Assembly (NCBI GenBank): GCA_019113745.1
Contig: DXGV01000019.1
Coordinates: 1 to 42,328 of the forward strand
Direction: 5' to 3'
From: Candidatus Blautia intestinavium
GTDB taxonomy: Bacteria; Bacillota; Clostridia; Lachnospirales; Lachnospiraceae
Length of the DNA: 42,328 nucleotides
Below the pieces are notes generated by a model, which was given only the letters and a program-made list of their open reading frames with translations, did not search any database and had not been told where the DNA came from. Position numbers and translations under genes: made by a program. Each line of letters starts with the position of its first letter. Position 1 is the stretch's first letter. This document shows, one piece after another, positions 6,614-15,587 of the stretch.

Positions 6614-9262
6614 TTGAGTGAGAAAATTTTACTGATTGACGGACACAGTATCCTGAACAGGGCTTTTTACGGGCTTCCGGATCTGACGAATTCAGAGGGA
6701 CGGCACACGGGAGCTGTTTATGGTTTTTTAAATATTCTGCTGCGTATCCTGGAAGAAGAAAATCCGGATTACCTGACTGTGGCTTTCGATCTGCACGAGC
6801 CTACTTTTCGCCATAAGCTCTATGACGCCTATAAGGGAACACGGAAGGCAATGCCTGAAGAACTGAGAGAACAGGTTCCTCTTATGAAAGAAATGCTGAC
6901 GGCTATGGGCATTAAAATTGTTTCCATGCCGGGATATGAGGCAGATGATCTTCTGGGAACTCTGGCGAAGAGAAGCGAAAAGCTGGGAATGGACGTGACG
7001 ATCCTTTCCGGGGACAGAGATCTTCTGCAGCTTGCTACTGAAAAAGTCATGATACGTCTCCCGAAAACCTCAAAAGGCAAGACAGTTATCGAGGATTTTC
7101 ATGCACAGCAGGTAAAAGAAAAATATCAGGTAACACCGCCTCAGATCATCGAGCTGAAAGCCCTGATGGGAGACGCTTCCGATAACATTCCCGGTATTCC
7201 CGGCGTGGGGGAAAAAACCGCCACGAAGATGATCGTGGAATTCGGGTCTATCGAGAATGCATACGCACATCTGGAGGAAGTAAAGCCGAATAAGGCACGG
7301 GAATCTCTGAGAGCTCATTACGATCTGGCGTCTTTGAGCAAAACGCTGGCGACTATCGACACGGACAGCCCTCTGGAATATTCCTATGAAGAAGCGCGTG
7401 TTGGAGAGCTTTATACCCCCGAAGCCTACCAGCTTTGCAAAAAACTGGAATTTAAAAATCTTATGGCAAAATTTGACAGTTCAGTTGTTTCCGGTGAAAA
7501 CACCGTTCAGCAGAACTGTTTTGTATGCAGCGATTTAAACGGCGCGGAGGCGCTTTTCAAAAAGGCATCAGGAAAAGCGGCGGCAGGCTTGTCCCTGATC
7601 GGCGATCATGAGCATGAAGAGCTTTACGGGCTTGGGGTCGCTCTGGAGGAGGACGAGATTTATTACGTTCCGGCGGAGGGTCTTCTGACAAAGGAATATC
7701 TCTGCGGGAAAATTCAGGATCTTGCCGAAAAGACGGTGATAGCTGCACTGGATATTAAGAGCATTTTAAAATATATAAAAATAGAAAAACATTCCCGGGT
7801 CTTTGACCTTGGAATTGCGGTATATCTTCTGAACCCGCTGAAATCAGAATATACTTACGACGACATTGCGAAAGAATATTTAAATGGAATGATCCTGCCT
7901 TCCCGGGAAGAGCTTTTGGGGAAAATGTCCCTGAAAAAAGCCTGGGAGGACTGTGCGGAAGGGCTGGGAACCTATGCATGTTTTCAGGCTTATACTGCTT
8001 TGGCGGCCCGGAAACCTGTGTCGGACGCCCTGAAAGAAACCGGAATGTGGAAGGTATATGAGGAAATTGAACTTCCTCTCGTTTTTACGCTGGATTCCAT
8101 GGAAAAGTGGGGAATCCGGGTAAAGGGAGATGAATTAAAAGCCTATGGAGAAAAATTGAGCGTCCGCATCCATGAGCTTGAAAAGCTGATTTATGTACAG
8201 GCCGGAGAAGAATTTAATATCAATTCCCCCAAGCAGCTTGGGGTGATCCTGTTTGAAAAAATGGGGATCCCGGGAGGCAGGAAAACGAAAACAGGATACT
8301 CCACAGCGGCGGATATCCTGGAAAAGCTGGCTCCGGAGCAGCCGATCGTGAAAGACATCCTGGAATACCGGCAGCTTGCAAAGCTGAAATCCACATATGC
8401 GGACGGACTGGGAGCTGTTATCAGGGAGGACGGTAGGATCCATTCTACGTTTAACCAGACGATCACAGCCACCGGACGCATCAGCAGTACAGAGCCAAAT
8501 CTTCAGAACATCCCTGTCCGGATGGAATTGGGACGGCTGATACGGAAAGTATTTGTCCCGGAGGAAGGGTATGTTTTTCTTGATGCGGATTATTCTCAGA
8601 TCGAGCTCCGGGTCCTTGCCCATATGTCCGGAGACGAAAAACTGATACAGGCGTATAAGGAAGCCCAGGACATCCACAGGCTGACTGCTTCCCAGGTTTT
8701 CCATGTGCCTTTCGAGGAAGTGACGCCTCTTCAGAGAAGAAATGCCAAAGCCGTAAATTTCGGTATTGTATACGGGATCAGCTCATTTGGACTCAGCCAG
8801 GATCTGAGCATTACCAGAAAGGAAGCGGCGGAATATATTGAAAAATATTTTGAAACATATCCAAAGATCAAGAGCTTTCTTGACAGTATGGTGGAAGAGG
8901 CAAAGGAAAAAGGATTTGTCTCCACCATGTTCGGACGCAGGAGACCGGTTCCGGAACTGAAATCCAGCAATTTTATGCAGCGTTCCTTTGGAGAGCGGGT
9001 CGCTATGAATTCTCCCATCCAGGGAACAGCAGCCGATATCATCAAGATCGCCATGAACCGGGTATACGGCAGAATGGCTCAGGAGGGACTGAAGTCAAGG
9101 CTTGTGCTTCAGGTTCATGACGAGCTTCTGGTTGAAACAAAAAAAGAAGAGATCGCGGCGGTATCCAGGATACTGGAAGAAGAGATGAAGGGCGCCGCGC
9201 ACCTTGCCGTAGAGCTTGAGGTAGATATGCACGAAGGAGAAAACTGGTACGAGGCGAAATGA
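6614..9262 (+). CDS. polA: DNA polymerase I
   Basis: An 882-residue family A polymerase for Okazaki-fragment maturation and repair. The order is an N-terminal 5' nuclease domain (residues 1 to about 290, including the acidic GYEADDLLG and SGDRDLLQL motifs), a central 3'-5' exonuclease fold and a C-terminal polymerase. Polymerase motif A DADYSQIELR is at 657-666, motif B RRNAKAVNFG around 708-717 and motif C HDE at 835-837. The central domain lacks the DxE metal ligands of active proofreading domains, so proofreading is probably lost, as in Bacillus Pol I. The start is called at TTG 6614 because GGAGG (6601-6605) is 8 nt before it. The upstream ATG 6593 has no such site, and the GGAGG would lie inside its coding sequence. 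The gene overlaps coaE by 4 nt. Confidence 0.97.
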   Translation: MSEKILLIDGHSILNRAFYGLPDLTNSEGRHTGAVYGFLNILLRILEEENPDYLTVAFDLHEPTFRHKLYDAYKGTRKAMPEELREQVPLMKEMLTAMGIKIVSMPGYEADDLLGTLAKRSEKLGMDVTILSGDRDLLQLATEKVMIRLPKTSKGKTVIEDFHAQQVKEKYQVTPPQIIELKALMGDASDNIPGIPGVGEKTATKMIVEFGSIENAYAHLEEVKPNKARESLRAHYDLASLSKTLATIDTDSPLEYSYEEARVGELYTPEAYQLCKKLEFKNLMAKFDSSVVSGENTVQQNCFVCSDLNGAEALFKKASGKAAAGLSLIGDHEHEELYGLGVALEEDEIYYVPAEGLLTKEYLCGKIQDLAEKTVIAALDIKSILKYIKIEKHSRVFDLGIAVYLLNPLKSEYTYDDIAKEYLNGMILPSREELLGKMSLKKAWEDCAEGLGTYACFQAYTALAARKPVSDALKETGMWKVYEEIELPLVFTLDSMEKWGIRVKGDELKAYGEKLSVRIHELEKLIYVQAGEEFNINSPKQLGVILFEKMGIPGGRKTKTGYSTAADILEKLAPEQPIVKDILEYRQLAKLKSTYADGLGAVIREDGRIHSTFNQTITATGRISSTEPNLQNIPVRMELGRLIRKVFVPEEGYVFLDADYSQIELRVLAHMSGDEKLIQAYKEAQDIHRLTASQVFHVPFEEVTPLQRRNAKAVNFGIVYGISSFGLSQDLSITRKEAAEYIEKYFETYPKIKSFLDSMVEEAKEKGFVSTMFGRRRPVPELKSSNFMQRSFGERVAMNSPIQGTAADIIKIAMNRVYGRMAQEGLKSRLVLQVHDELLVETKKEEIAAVSRILEEEMKGAAHLAVELEVDMHEGENWYEAK

Positions 9263-9849
9263 AAGTAATAGGACTTACCGGAGGCGTGGGCGCGGGAAAA
9301 AGCACTGTGCTTGCATATATTGAAAAAATCTGTTCCGCCGTCGTTATTCAGGCGGATCAGGCAGGTCATCTGGTTATGGCGCCGGGAGAGCGGTGCTATG
9401 AGCCGGTGATTGCATTATTTGGAAAACAAATTATAAAAAAAGATAAAACCATTGACCGAAGGATGGTTTCAGATGTAGTATTTGGTGATGAGAGGATGCG
9501 TCAGAAGCTGAACGCTCTGCTCCACCCGGCTATCAGGGAGTATATTCTTGAAAAAATCGGGGAGGAGAGAAAAAAAGGAAAAGAGCTTGTGGTTGTAGAG
9601 GCGGCTCTCCTTTTGGAAGATCATTATGACGACTTCTGCGATAAAATATGGTGGGTGTATGCGGAAAAGGAAGTCCGCATTGCCCGTCTGATGGAAAGCA
9701 GGGGATATACCAGAGAAAAGGCGGAAAATATTATGATCCGTCAGGCGTCCGACAGTTTTTTCCGTCAGCACGCAGATTTTATCGTGAAAAATAACGGAGA
9801 TCTGGAGGAAACATACCGCCAGGTGGAAGAAGGGATCAGAAAATTATGA
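9259..9849 (+). CDS. coaE: Dephospho-CoA kinase
   Basis: A 196-residue P-loop kinase for the last step of coenzyme A synthesis, phosphorylating the ribose 3'-OH of dephospho-CoA with ATP in the cytosol. The P-loop GGVGAGKST is at residues 8-16. The CoaE-type QADQAGH segment (Asp of the family DAD motif) follows at about 36, then HPAIRE and EAALLLE. Length is normal for the family. The ATG overlaps the polA stop (ATGA) and the 3' end overlaps walJ by 4 nt, so the three genes are translationally coupled. polA-coaE adjacency is common in Firmicutes. Confidence 0.95.
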   Translation: MKVIGLTGGVGAGKSTVLAYIEKICSAVVIQADQAGHLVMAPGERCYEPVIALFGKQIIKKDKTIDRRMVSDVVFGDERMRQKLNALLHPAIREYILEKIGEERKKGKELVVVEAALLLEDHYDDFCDKIWWVYAEKEVRIARLMESRGYTREKAENIMIRQASDSFFRQHADFIVKNNGDLEETYRQVEEGIRKL

Positions 9850-10643
9850 GGTTATGCAGTATAGCCAGCGGAAGCAGCGGAAACTGTATTTATGTGGGAT
9901 CAGACTGCGCTCATGTGCTGATAGATATCGGCATCAGCGGGAAAAGGATGGAAGCGGGGCTGAACAGCCTGGATCTTACCGGAAGGGATATCGACGGAGT
10001 TTTGATCACCCATGAACATTCCGATCATATTAAAGGACTTGGGGTGATCGCCCGGAAGTATGGCATTCCTATTTACACTACCGGAGGAACGGCGGATGCA
10101 CTCTTGAGATCAGGGACTATGGGGAAAATTCCGGAGGGGATCTTTCATGAGATCCGGGAGGATGAGCCCTTTTTCATCAAGGATCTGAAGATCAATCCTT
10201 TTACGATTCCCCATGACGCGGCACAGCCGGTAGGCTACCGCCTGGAGTGCGGAGAGCATTCTGTGGGAATTGCAACGGACCTGGGAAAATATAACGATTA
10301 TATCATTGAAAATCTCCAGAATCTGGATGCGCTCCTGCTGGAAGCAAATCATGATATCCGTATGCTCCAGGTGGGAAGATATCCTTACTATCTTAAACAG
10401 AGGATCATGGGAGACAGAGGCCATCTGTCCAACGAAAATGCAGGGCGGCTTTTATGCAGGCTCCTTCATGATCATCTGAAGGCTGTATTTCTGGGCCATT
10501 TAAGCAAGGAAAATAATTATGAAGAGCTGGCCTATGAAACAGTCTGTTCAGAGGTAACACTGGGAGACAACCCTTACAAATCAAAAGATTTTAAAATTCA
10601 GGTGGCGAAGCGGGATTTTATCTCAGAGGTCGTTACCGTATAG
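9846..10643 (+). CDS. walJ: YycJ/WalJ-like metallo-beta-lactamase fold hydrolase
   Basis: A 265-residue protein that opens with the SIASGSSGNCIYV stretch typical of YycJ/WalJ, followed by the metal-binding motif HEHSDH at residues 56-61. Later conserved parts include ATDLG and LLLEANHD. Family members are thought to have 5'-3' exonuclease activity and a role in DNA repair or replication coordination. In Bacilli the gene usually sits beside walKR, whereas here it follows polA-coaE with a 4-nt overlap, which fits a DNA-repair role. Family is certain from motifs; exact function is inferred. Confidence 0.88.
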   Translation: MRLCSIASGSSGNCIYVGSDCAHVLIDIGISGKRMEAGLNSLDLTGRDIDGVLITHEHSDHIKGLGVIARKYGIPIYTTGGTADALLRSGTMGKIPEGIFHEIREDEPFFIKDLKINPFTIPHDAAQPVGYRLECGEHSVGIATDLGKYNDYIIENLQNLDALLLEANHDIRMLQVGRYPYYLKQRIMGDRGHLSNENAGRLLCRLLHDHLKAVFLGHLSKENNYEELAYETVCSEVTLGDNPYKSKDFKIQVAKRDFISEVVTV

Positions 10644-10656
10644 AAAGGATCAGAAT

Positions 10657-10929
10657 ATGAAAAAGACGATTATTACAGTAGTGGGAAACGATACCGTAGG
10701 TATCATTGCGAAGGTTTGTACATATCTGGCGGACAATAACGTAAATATCCTTGATATCACCCAGACCATTGTACAGGGCTATTTCAACATGATGATGGTT
10801 ACAGACACCAGCGCGTCTCAGAAGGATACCGGGACTCTCTCCAGAGAGCTTTCTGAGCTGGGGGATCAGATCGGAGTTGTGATCCGCTGCCAGCATGAAG
10901 ATATTTTTAACAAAATGCACAGAATCTGA
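10657..10929 (+). CDS. ACT-domain protein (UPF0237 family)
   Basis: A 90-residue single ACT domain beginning with [18 protein letters not shown], the beta-alpha-beta start of the family, followed by [19 protein letters not shown] domains bind small ligands, usually amino acids, and regulate partner proteins. AAAGG precedes the ATG. The gene is 13 nt after walJ and 26 nt before the UPF0210 gene. The ACT/UPF0210 pair is a known conserved neighbourhood in Firmicutes, but the shared role is not established, and a ligand cannot be read from sequence. Confidence 0.88.
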   Translation: MKKTIITVVGNDTVGIIAKVCTYLADNNVNILDITQTIVQGYFNMMMVTDTSASQKDTGTLSRELSELGDQIGVVIRCQHEDIFNKMHRI

Positions 10930-10955
10930 GAGATATTTTCTTCAAGGAGAGAAAT

Positions 10956-12320
10956 ATGATTAATATATTTGAAGTAAACGAAACAAATAAGATGATCGAG
11001 CACGAAAATCTTGACGTGCGTACCATTACCATGGGAATCAGCCTTCTGGACTGTGTGGACAGCGATCTGAAAAAGCTGAATGAAAATATTTATAATAAAA
11101 TAACCAACTGTGCCAGAAATCTGGTGGAAACCGGGGAAAAAATATCCATGGAATACGGAATTCCCATTGTGAATAAACGTATTTCCGTTACCCCTGTCGC
11201 TTTGATCGGTGGCAGCGCCTGCCATTCCAGCGAGGATTTTGTCTCTGTCGCGAAGACACTGGACAGGGCGGCAAAAGAAGTGGGCGTTAATTTTATCGGA
11301 GGTTATTCCGCTCTCGTCAGCAAGGGGATGACTCCGGCGGAAGAGCTTCTGATCCGTTCTATTCCCCAGGCCCTTGCCGAGACAGAAAGAGTGTGCAGCT
11401 CTGTCAATGTGGGATCTACCAAGACGGGGATCAACATGGACGCGGTAAAACTGATGGGAGAGATCGTCCTTGAAACAGCGAAAGCAAGCAGGGACGCGGA
11501 TTCTCTCGGATGCGCCAAGCTGGTTGTATTCTGCAACGCCCCTGATGACAATCCTTTTATGGCGGGAGCTTTTCACGGCGTAACGGAAGCTGATTGTATC
11601 ATCAACGTAGGAGTCAGCGGCCCCGGCGTGGTAAAAACCGCCCTGGAACAGGTGCGGGGAAAAGATTTTGAGACTCTCTGCGAGATGATCAAGAGGACTG
11701 CCTTTAAAGTAACACGCGTCGGCCAGCTTGTGGCTCAGGAGGCGTCAAGACGTCTGGGAGTGCCTTTTGGAATTGTAGATCTTTCTCTTGCGCCGACCCC
11801 GGCTATCGGAGACAGTGTGGCGGAAATCCTGGAGGAGATCGGGCTTGAAAGAGCAGGCGCTCCGGGAACTACGGCGGCCCTTGCCCTTCTTAACGACCAG
11901 GTGAAAAAAGGCGGCGTAATGGCTTCTACGGCGGTAGGCGGTTTAAGCGGCGCTTTCATCCCTGTCAGCGAGGATCAGGGGATGATCGACGCGGTAAACG
12001 AGGGAGCCCTTTCCCTGGAAAAGCTGGAAGCGATGACCTGCGTCTGCTCGGTAGGCCTTGATATGATCGCTGTTCCGGGAGACACCAAGGCTTCTACCCT
12101 TTCCGGCATTATCGCCGATGAAGCGGCTATCGGTATGGTAAACCAGAAGACCACTGCGGTAAGGCTTATCCCGGTGATTGGAAAAGGAGTAGGCGAAACT
12201 GTAGAGTTCGGCGGGCTTTTGGGATACGCGCCGATCATGCCGGTAAACCAGTTCTCCTGTGAGGCTTTTGTAGAAAGAGGAGGACGTATTCCGGCTCCGA
12301 TCCACAGCTTCAAAAACTAA
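10956..12320 (+). CDS. UPF0210 (DUF711/PFL-like) family protein
   Basis: A 454-residue soluble protein matching the full length of the UPF0210/DUF711 family. The start [14 protein letters not shown], the central [15 protein letters not shown] and the glycine-rich [20 protein letters not shown] are typical. The fold is related to pyruvate-formate-lyase-like barrels in structural classification, but no radical glycine motif is seen and no reaction is known to me. AAGGAG precedes the ATG. It ends 7 nt before the T-box promoter with no terminator that I can see, so read-through into the T-box leader is possible. Confidence 0.9.
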   Translation: MINIFEVNETNKMIEHENLDVRTITMGISLLDCVDSDLKKLNENIYNKITNCARNLVETGEKISMEYGIPIVNKRISVTPVALIGGSACHSSEDFVSVAKTLDRAAKEVGVNFIGGYSALVSKGMTPAEELLIRSIPQALAETERVCSSVNVGSTKTGINMDAVKLMGEIVLETAKASRDADSLGCAKLVVFCNAPDDNPFMAGAFHGVTEADCIINVGVSGPGVVKTALEQVRGKDFETLCEMIKRTAFKVTRVGQLVAQEASRRLGVPFGIVDLSLAPTPAIGDSVAEILEEIGLERAGAPGTTAALALLNDQVKKGGVMASTAVGGLSGAFIPVSEDQGMIDAVNEGALSLEKLEAMTCVCSVGLDMIAVPGDTKASTLSGIIADEAAIGMVNQKTTAVRLIPVIGKGVGETVEFGGLLGYAPIMPVNQFSCEAFVERGGRIPAPIHSFKN

Positions 12321-12327
12321 AAAAAGA

Positions 12328-12356
12328 TTGACAATGTCAAAATAGTGTGCTAAAGT
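12328..12356 (+). promoter_or_regulatory. Promoter of the trp T-box transcript
   Basis: A perfect TTGACA (12328-12333), a 17-nt spacer and TAAAGT (12351-12356). Transcription would start near 12363, just before the T-box leader. Confidence 0.75.
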
Positions 12357-12362
12357 AATAAA

Positions 12363-12625
12363 CAGCAAAACCGATGAGGGAGAAGAGTAGACAGTTAAGC
12401 GGCATTTCAGAGAGCAGGGAAAGGTGGAAGCCTGTATGAAGCTGATTGTTGAATGGACTTCCGAGGGCGGCCCGAAATCTATGGAGAGTAGGCGCCGACG
12501 GGAACCGAACCCGTTACCAATCAGGAGTGTATGTTTGTACATGAGAAAGTGGACGTTTGTCAATTTGAGTGGTACCGCGATAATAAGAAATTATTACCGT
12601 CTCAAGCATAGCTTGAGACGGTTTT
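12363..12625 (+). promoter_or_regulatory. Tryptophan-specific T-box leader
   Basis: The leader opens with GATGAGGGAGAAGAGTA and has the AGAGAG and GGTGGAAGCC landmarks of T-box stem I. The 3' side of the specifier loop reads TTGAATGGACTTCC, giving specifier codon TGG at 12454-12456 (Trp) followed by the usual purine. The T-box sequence GAGTGGTACCGCG is at 12567-12579. It ends in a strong terminator (CCGTCTCAAGC, loop ATA, GCTTGAGACGG, TTTT; 12597-12625). Uncharged tRNA-Trp would pair with the specifier and the TGGT bulge, forming the antiterminator and switching on the transporter downstream. Specifier position was read by eye, without a fold. Confidence 0.92.
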
Positions 12626-12785
12626 CTGTTTCTGGGAATAAGTTTTAAAAAAGGACTTTATCGCGAAAAAACAGCAGATCCGGAAGCGCTTCTGCTGCGC
12701 CGCAGCTTTCTTTCTCACAGACAAGCCGCGGAGGATTGGCTCATATCTTCCCGGGGAAAAATTTATTGCAGAGAGAGGAGAAAAC

Positions 12786-13805
12786 ATGAAAACAAAAACA
12801 ACAGCAAAGGTATTTGGAGCAGCATTTTTAACTATGGCACTGGCGGCGGGAACAGTTACCGTACATGCGGAAGAAGAGCAGTATACCATCGGGATCGAGC
12901 AGTTTGCGGAACATGGATCTCTTGATAACTGCCGGAAAGGTTTCCTGGAAGGATTAAAGGAAGAGGGAATCGAGGAAGGAAAAAATCTGACGGTTGATTA
13001 CAAAAATGCTGCGTCGGATATGGGAACCTGCGGACAGATTTCCGACAGCTTTGTATCAGATAAAGTAGACCTGGCGGTAGGGATTGCCACGCCGAGCGCG
13101 CAGAGTCTGTATAATGCGGCTATGGATACGGATATCCCTGTGATCTATACGGCAGTTACCGATCCTCTGGCGGCAGAGCTTGTGGATGAAGACGGAAATC
13201 CTGTAGGAGAAGTGACTGGAACCAGCGACAAGCTTCCGGTGAAGCAGCAGTTGGAAATGATCCGCGAGATTCTTCCTGACGCAAAGACCATTGGTATCCT
13301 GTACACCACCAGCGAGGCAAATTCTGAGTCATCCATCAAGGAATATGAGGCCCTTGCAGGGGACTATGGTTTTACTATTGAAACGGCTGGAATTACCACA
13401 ACGGCAGATATTTCGCTTGCGGCACAGTCCCTTCTTGAAAAGGTGGACTGCCTGACAAATCTGACGGACAACACTGTCGTTGCTTCCCTTCCGACTATTC
13501 TGGAAATGGCGAATGAGCAGAATATTCCTGTGTTCGGAAGCGAAATCGAGCAGGTGAAGATCGGATGCCTGGCTGCGGAAGGCCTGGATTATATTGAACT
13601 TGGCAAACAGACAGGAAAAATGGCGGCCAAGGTGTTAAAAGGAGAAGCAAAAGCATCTGAACTTCCTTATGAAACTATCGAGGAGGCTGCCCTGTATATA
13701 AATGAATCGGTGGCTGAAAATCTTGGAATAGAGATTCCTGAGGATATGACTTCTTCTGCAGCGGAAGTATTTGATGAGATCACAGAATATACGGTAGAAG
13801 AATAA
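12786..13805 (+). CDS. trpX: Tryptophan-type ABC transporter substrate-binding protein
   Basis: A 339-residue exported binding protein of the ABC_sub_bind (COG2984) family. Residues 1-28 are a signal peptide ending TVHA-EE, with no lipobox cysteine. The mature part has the two-lobe pattern starting YTIGIEQFAEHGSLDNCRKG. AGAGGAG precedes the ATG. It is the first gene after the Trp T-box leader, with 160 nt of untranslated sequence between them, and is followed by a permease and an ATPase. T-box-controlled systems of this family in Firmicutes are known as trpXYZ and assigned to tryptophan uptake; here the substrate is inferred from the TGG specifier. Confidence 0.88.
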   Translation: MKTKTTAKVFGAAFLTMALAAGTVTVHAEEEQYTIGIEQFAEHGSLDNCRKGFLEGLKEEGIEEGKNLTVDYKNAASDMGTCGQISDSFVSDKVDLAVGIATPSAQSLYNAAMDTDIPVIYTAVTDPLAAELVDEDGNPVGEVTGTSDKLPVKQQLEMIREILPDAKTIGILYTTSEANSESSIKEYEALAGDYGFTIETAGITTTADISLAAQSLLEKVDCLTNLTDNTVVASLPTILEMANEQNIPVFGSEIEQVKIGCLAAEGLDYIELGKQTGKMAAKVLKGEAKASELPYETIEEAALYINESVAENLGIEIPEDMTSSAAEVFDEITEYTVEE

Positions 13806-13867
13806 AATATACAGGGAGCGGAAAATACTGGCTTCTGTTCCCGAAAAACACGGAGGTTTAAACGGTC

Positions 13868-14749
13868 ATGGATTTTGTCATTACCATAGTGGAGCAGGGA
13901 CTGATTTATGGAATCCTTGCTCTGGGCGTATATATCACATATAAAATACTGGATTTTCCGGATCTGACTACAGACGGAAGCTTTCCTCTCGGCGCGGCGG
14001 TAACAGCGGCCCTGATCACCAAGGGGGCCAATCCTTATCTGACGTTACTGGCGGCCTTTGCCGCCGGCGCGCTGGCAGGAGTCTGCACAGGCCTGATCCA
14101 TGTAAAAGGCAAAGTAAGGGATCTTCTGTCCGGTATTATCATGATGACGGCTCTTTGGACCATTAATCTCAGGATCGCCGGAACCTCCAATGTTCCACTG
14201 TTTTCAAAAGAAACCATTTTCAAAAACAGTTTCCTCGAAAACCTGATTCCGGAAAGTATCCAGTCATATACCACGCTGATCGTTGTGATCATTCTGACGG
14301 TGATCACGAAACTGATCCTTGACTTTTACATGAACAGCAGATCGGGATTCCTTTTACGGGCCGTTGGAGACAATGACAAGCTGGTGACAGCTCTTGCCAA
14401 GGATGAGGGAAACATGAAGATTCTCGGTCTTGCCATTGCAAACGGCTTGATCGCCCTGTCCGGCTGTATTTTCTGCCAGGAAGAGCGTGTGTTTGAAATT
14501 TCCATGGGAACAGGAGCGGTGGTGATCGGTCTTGCCAGCGTGATCATAGGAACAAGCCTTTTCAGAGGCTTTACCTTTATGAAAGCCACAGCGGCAGTGA
14601 TCCTCGGCTCTATTCTCTACAAAGCGTGTACCGCGATCGCCATGCGTAATTTCGAGCCCCAGGACATGAAGTTTATTACAGCAGCCCTGTTTTTGATCGT
14701 GCTTCTGATCAGTATGGAAAGAAAGAAGAAGGTGAAGATCGATGCTTGA
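13868..14749 (+). CDS. trpY: Tryptophan-type ABC transporter permease
   Basis: A 293-residue membrane protein with about eight to nine hydrophobic segments, in the branched-chain-type permease family (COG4120). The conserved start GLIYGILALGVYITYKILDF and the DLTTDGSFPLGA segment are visible. GGAGG is 11 nt before the ATG. The last 8 nt overlap the ATPase gene, which implies coupled translation. It forms the membrane channel of the trpXYZ-type importer. Confidence 0.88.
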   Translation: MDFVITIVEQGLIYGILALGVYITYKILDFPDLTTDGSFPLGAAVTAALITKGANPYLTLLAAFAAGALAGVCTGLIHVKGKVRDLLSGIIMMTALWTINLRIAGTSNVPLFSKETIFKNSFLENLIPESIQSYTTLIVVIILTVITKLILDFYMNSRSGFLLRAVGDNDKLVTALAKDEGNMKILGLAIANGLIALSGCIFCQEERVFEISMGTGAVVIGLASVIIGTSLFRGFTFMKATAAVILGSILYKACTAIAMRNFEPQDMKFITAALFLIVLLISMERKKKVKIDA

Positions 14750-15515
14750 ACTGAAGAATATCTATAAATATTATAATCCGGGAACGATCAATGAGCTGTG
14801 CCTTTTTAAAGGATTTAACCTGACGGTGGAGCAGGGGGAATTTCTTTCCGTAGTAGGGAGCAACGGCTCCGGAAAAACTTCCATGCTGAATATCATCTGC
14901 GGCAGTATCCCGGTGGAGTCGGGAAGTATCCTTCTGGACGGAAAAGATATTACAAACATGAAGGAATTCCGGAGGAATGAAAAAATCGGACGCGTATATC
15001 AGAATCCGGCCCTTGGCACCTGTCCTTCCATGACGATCCTGGAAAATATGTCATTGGCAGACAATAAAGGAAAACGTTACGGTTTAAAGCGCGGGGTAAA
15101 CAAAAACAGGACGGAATATTACCGGGAGCTTCTGCGCCCTCTGAATTTGGGACTGGAAGACAAGATGCATGTAAAGGTGGGATCTCTTTCGGGAGGGCAG
15201 CGTCAGGCGATGGCTCTACTGATGTCCACCATGACGCCTATTGAATTTCTGATTCTGGACGAACACACGGCGGCTCTTGATCCAAAAACAGCGGAGATCA
15301 TCATGGAGCTGACGGACAAGATCGTCAAAGAGAAAAAGCTGACCACGATCATGGTCACGCATAACCTGCGGTATGCGGTGGAGTATGGAAGCCGCCTTCT
15401 GATGATGCATCAGGGAGAAAGTGTGATCGACTGTGCCGGCGAAGAGAAAAAGTCGCTGAATATTGACGATATTCTGAAGAAATTTAATGAGATCAGTATT
15501 GAATGCGGAAATTGA
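14742..15515 (+). CDS. trpZ: Tryptophan-type ABC transporter ATP-binding protein
   Basis: A 257-residue ABC ATPase (COG1101 type). Walker A GSNGSGKT is at 39-46, signature LSGGQRQ in the middle, Walker B FLILDEHTAALDP with His where most have Pro after the catalytic Glu (DEH, a known variant of this subfamily), and H-loop MVTHN. It powers uptake by the permease encoded just upstream, with which it overlaps. A bidirectional terminator follows. Confidence 0.9.
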   Translation: MLELKNIYKYYNPGTINELCLFKGFNLTVEQGEFLSVVGSNGSGKTSMLNIICGSIPVESGSILLDGKDITNMKEFRRNEKIGRVYQNPALGTCPSMTILENMSLADNKGKRYGLKRGVNKNRTEYYRELLRPLNLGLEDKMHVKVGSLSGGQRQAMALLMSTMTPIEFLILDEHTAALDPKTAEIIMELTDKIVKEKKLTTIMVTHNLRYAVEYGSRLLMMHQGESVIDCAGEEKKSLNIDDILKKFNEISIECGN

Positions 15516-15533
15516 ATTGATAAGAAAGAAAAA

Positions 15534-15587
15534 GCCGCCTGTTGCAGAGAGCTATTGGAAAGTTACTGCTGCAGGCGGTATTTTATT
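15534..15587. terminator. Bidirectional terminator between trpZ and tmcAL
   Basis: GCCGCCTGTTGCAG pairs with CTGCTGCAGGCGGT (ending 15580). On the plus strand it is followed by ATTTTATT, on the minus strand by TTTTTCTTTC. It serves two convergent genes. Confidence 0.85.

Noticed and set aside
12424..12648. Open frame of 74 codons inside the trp leader
   Set aside because: It spans the T-box stem I, T-box sequence and terminator, so the RNA structure explains this DNA.
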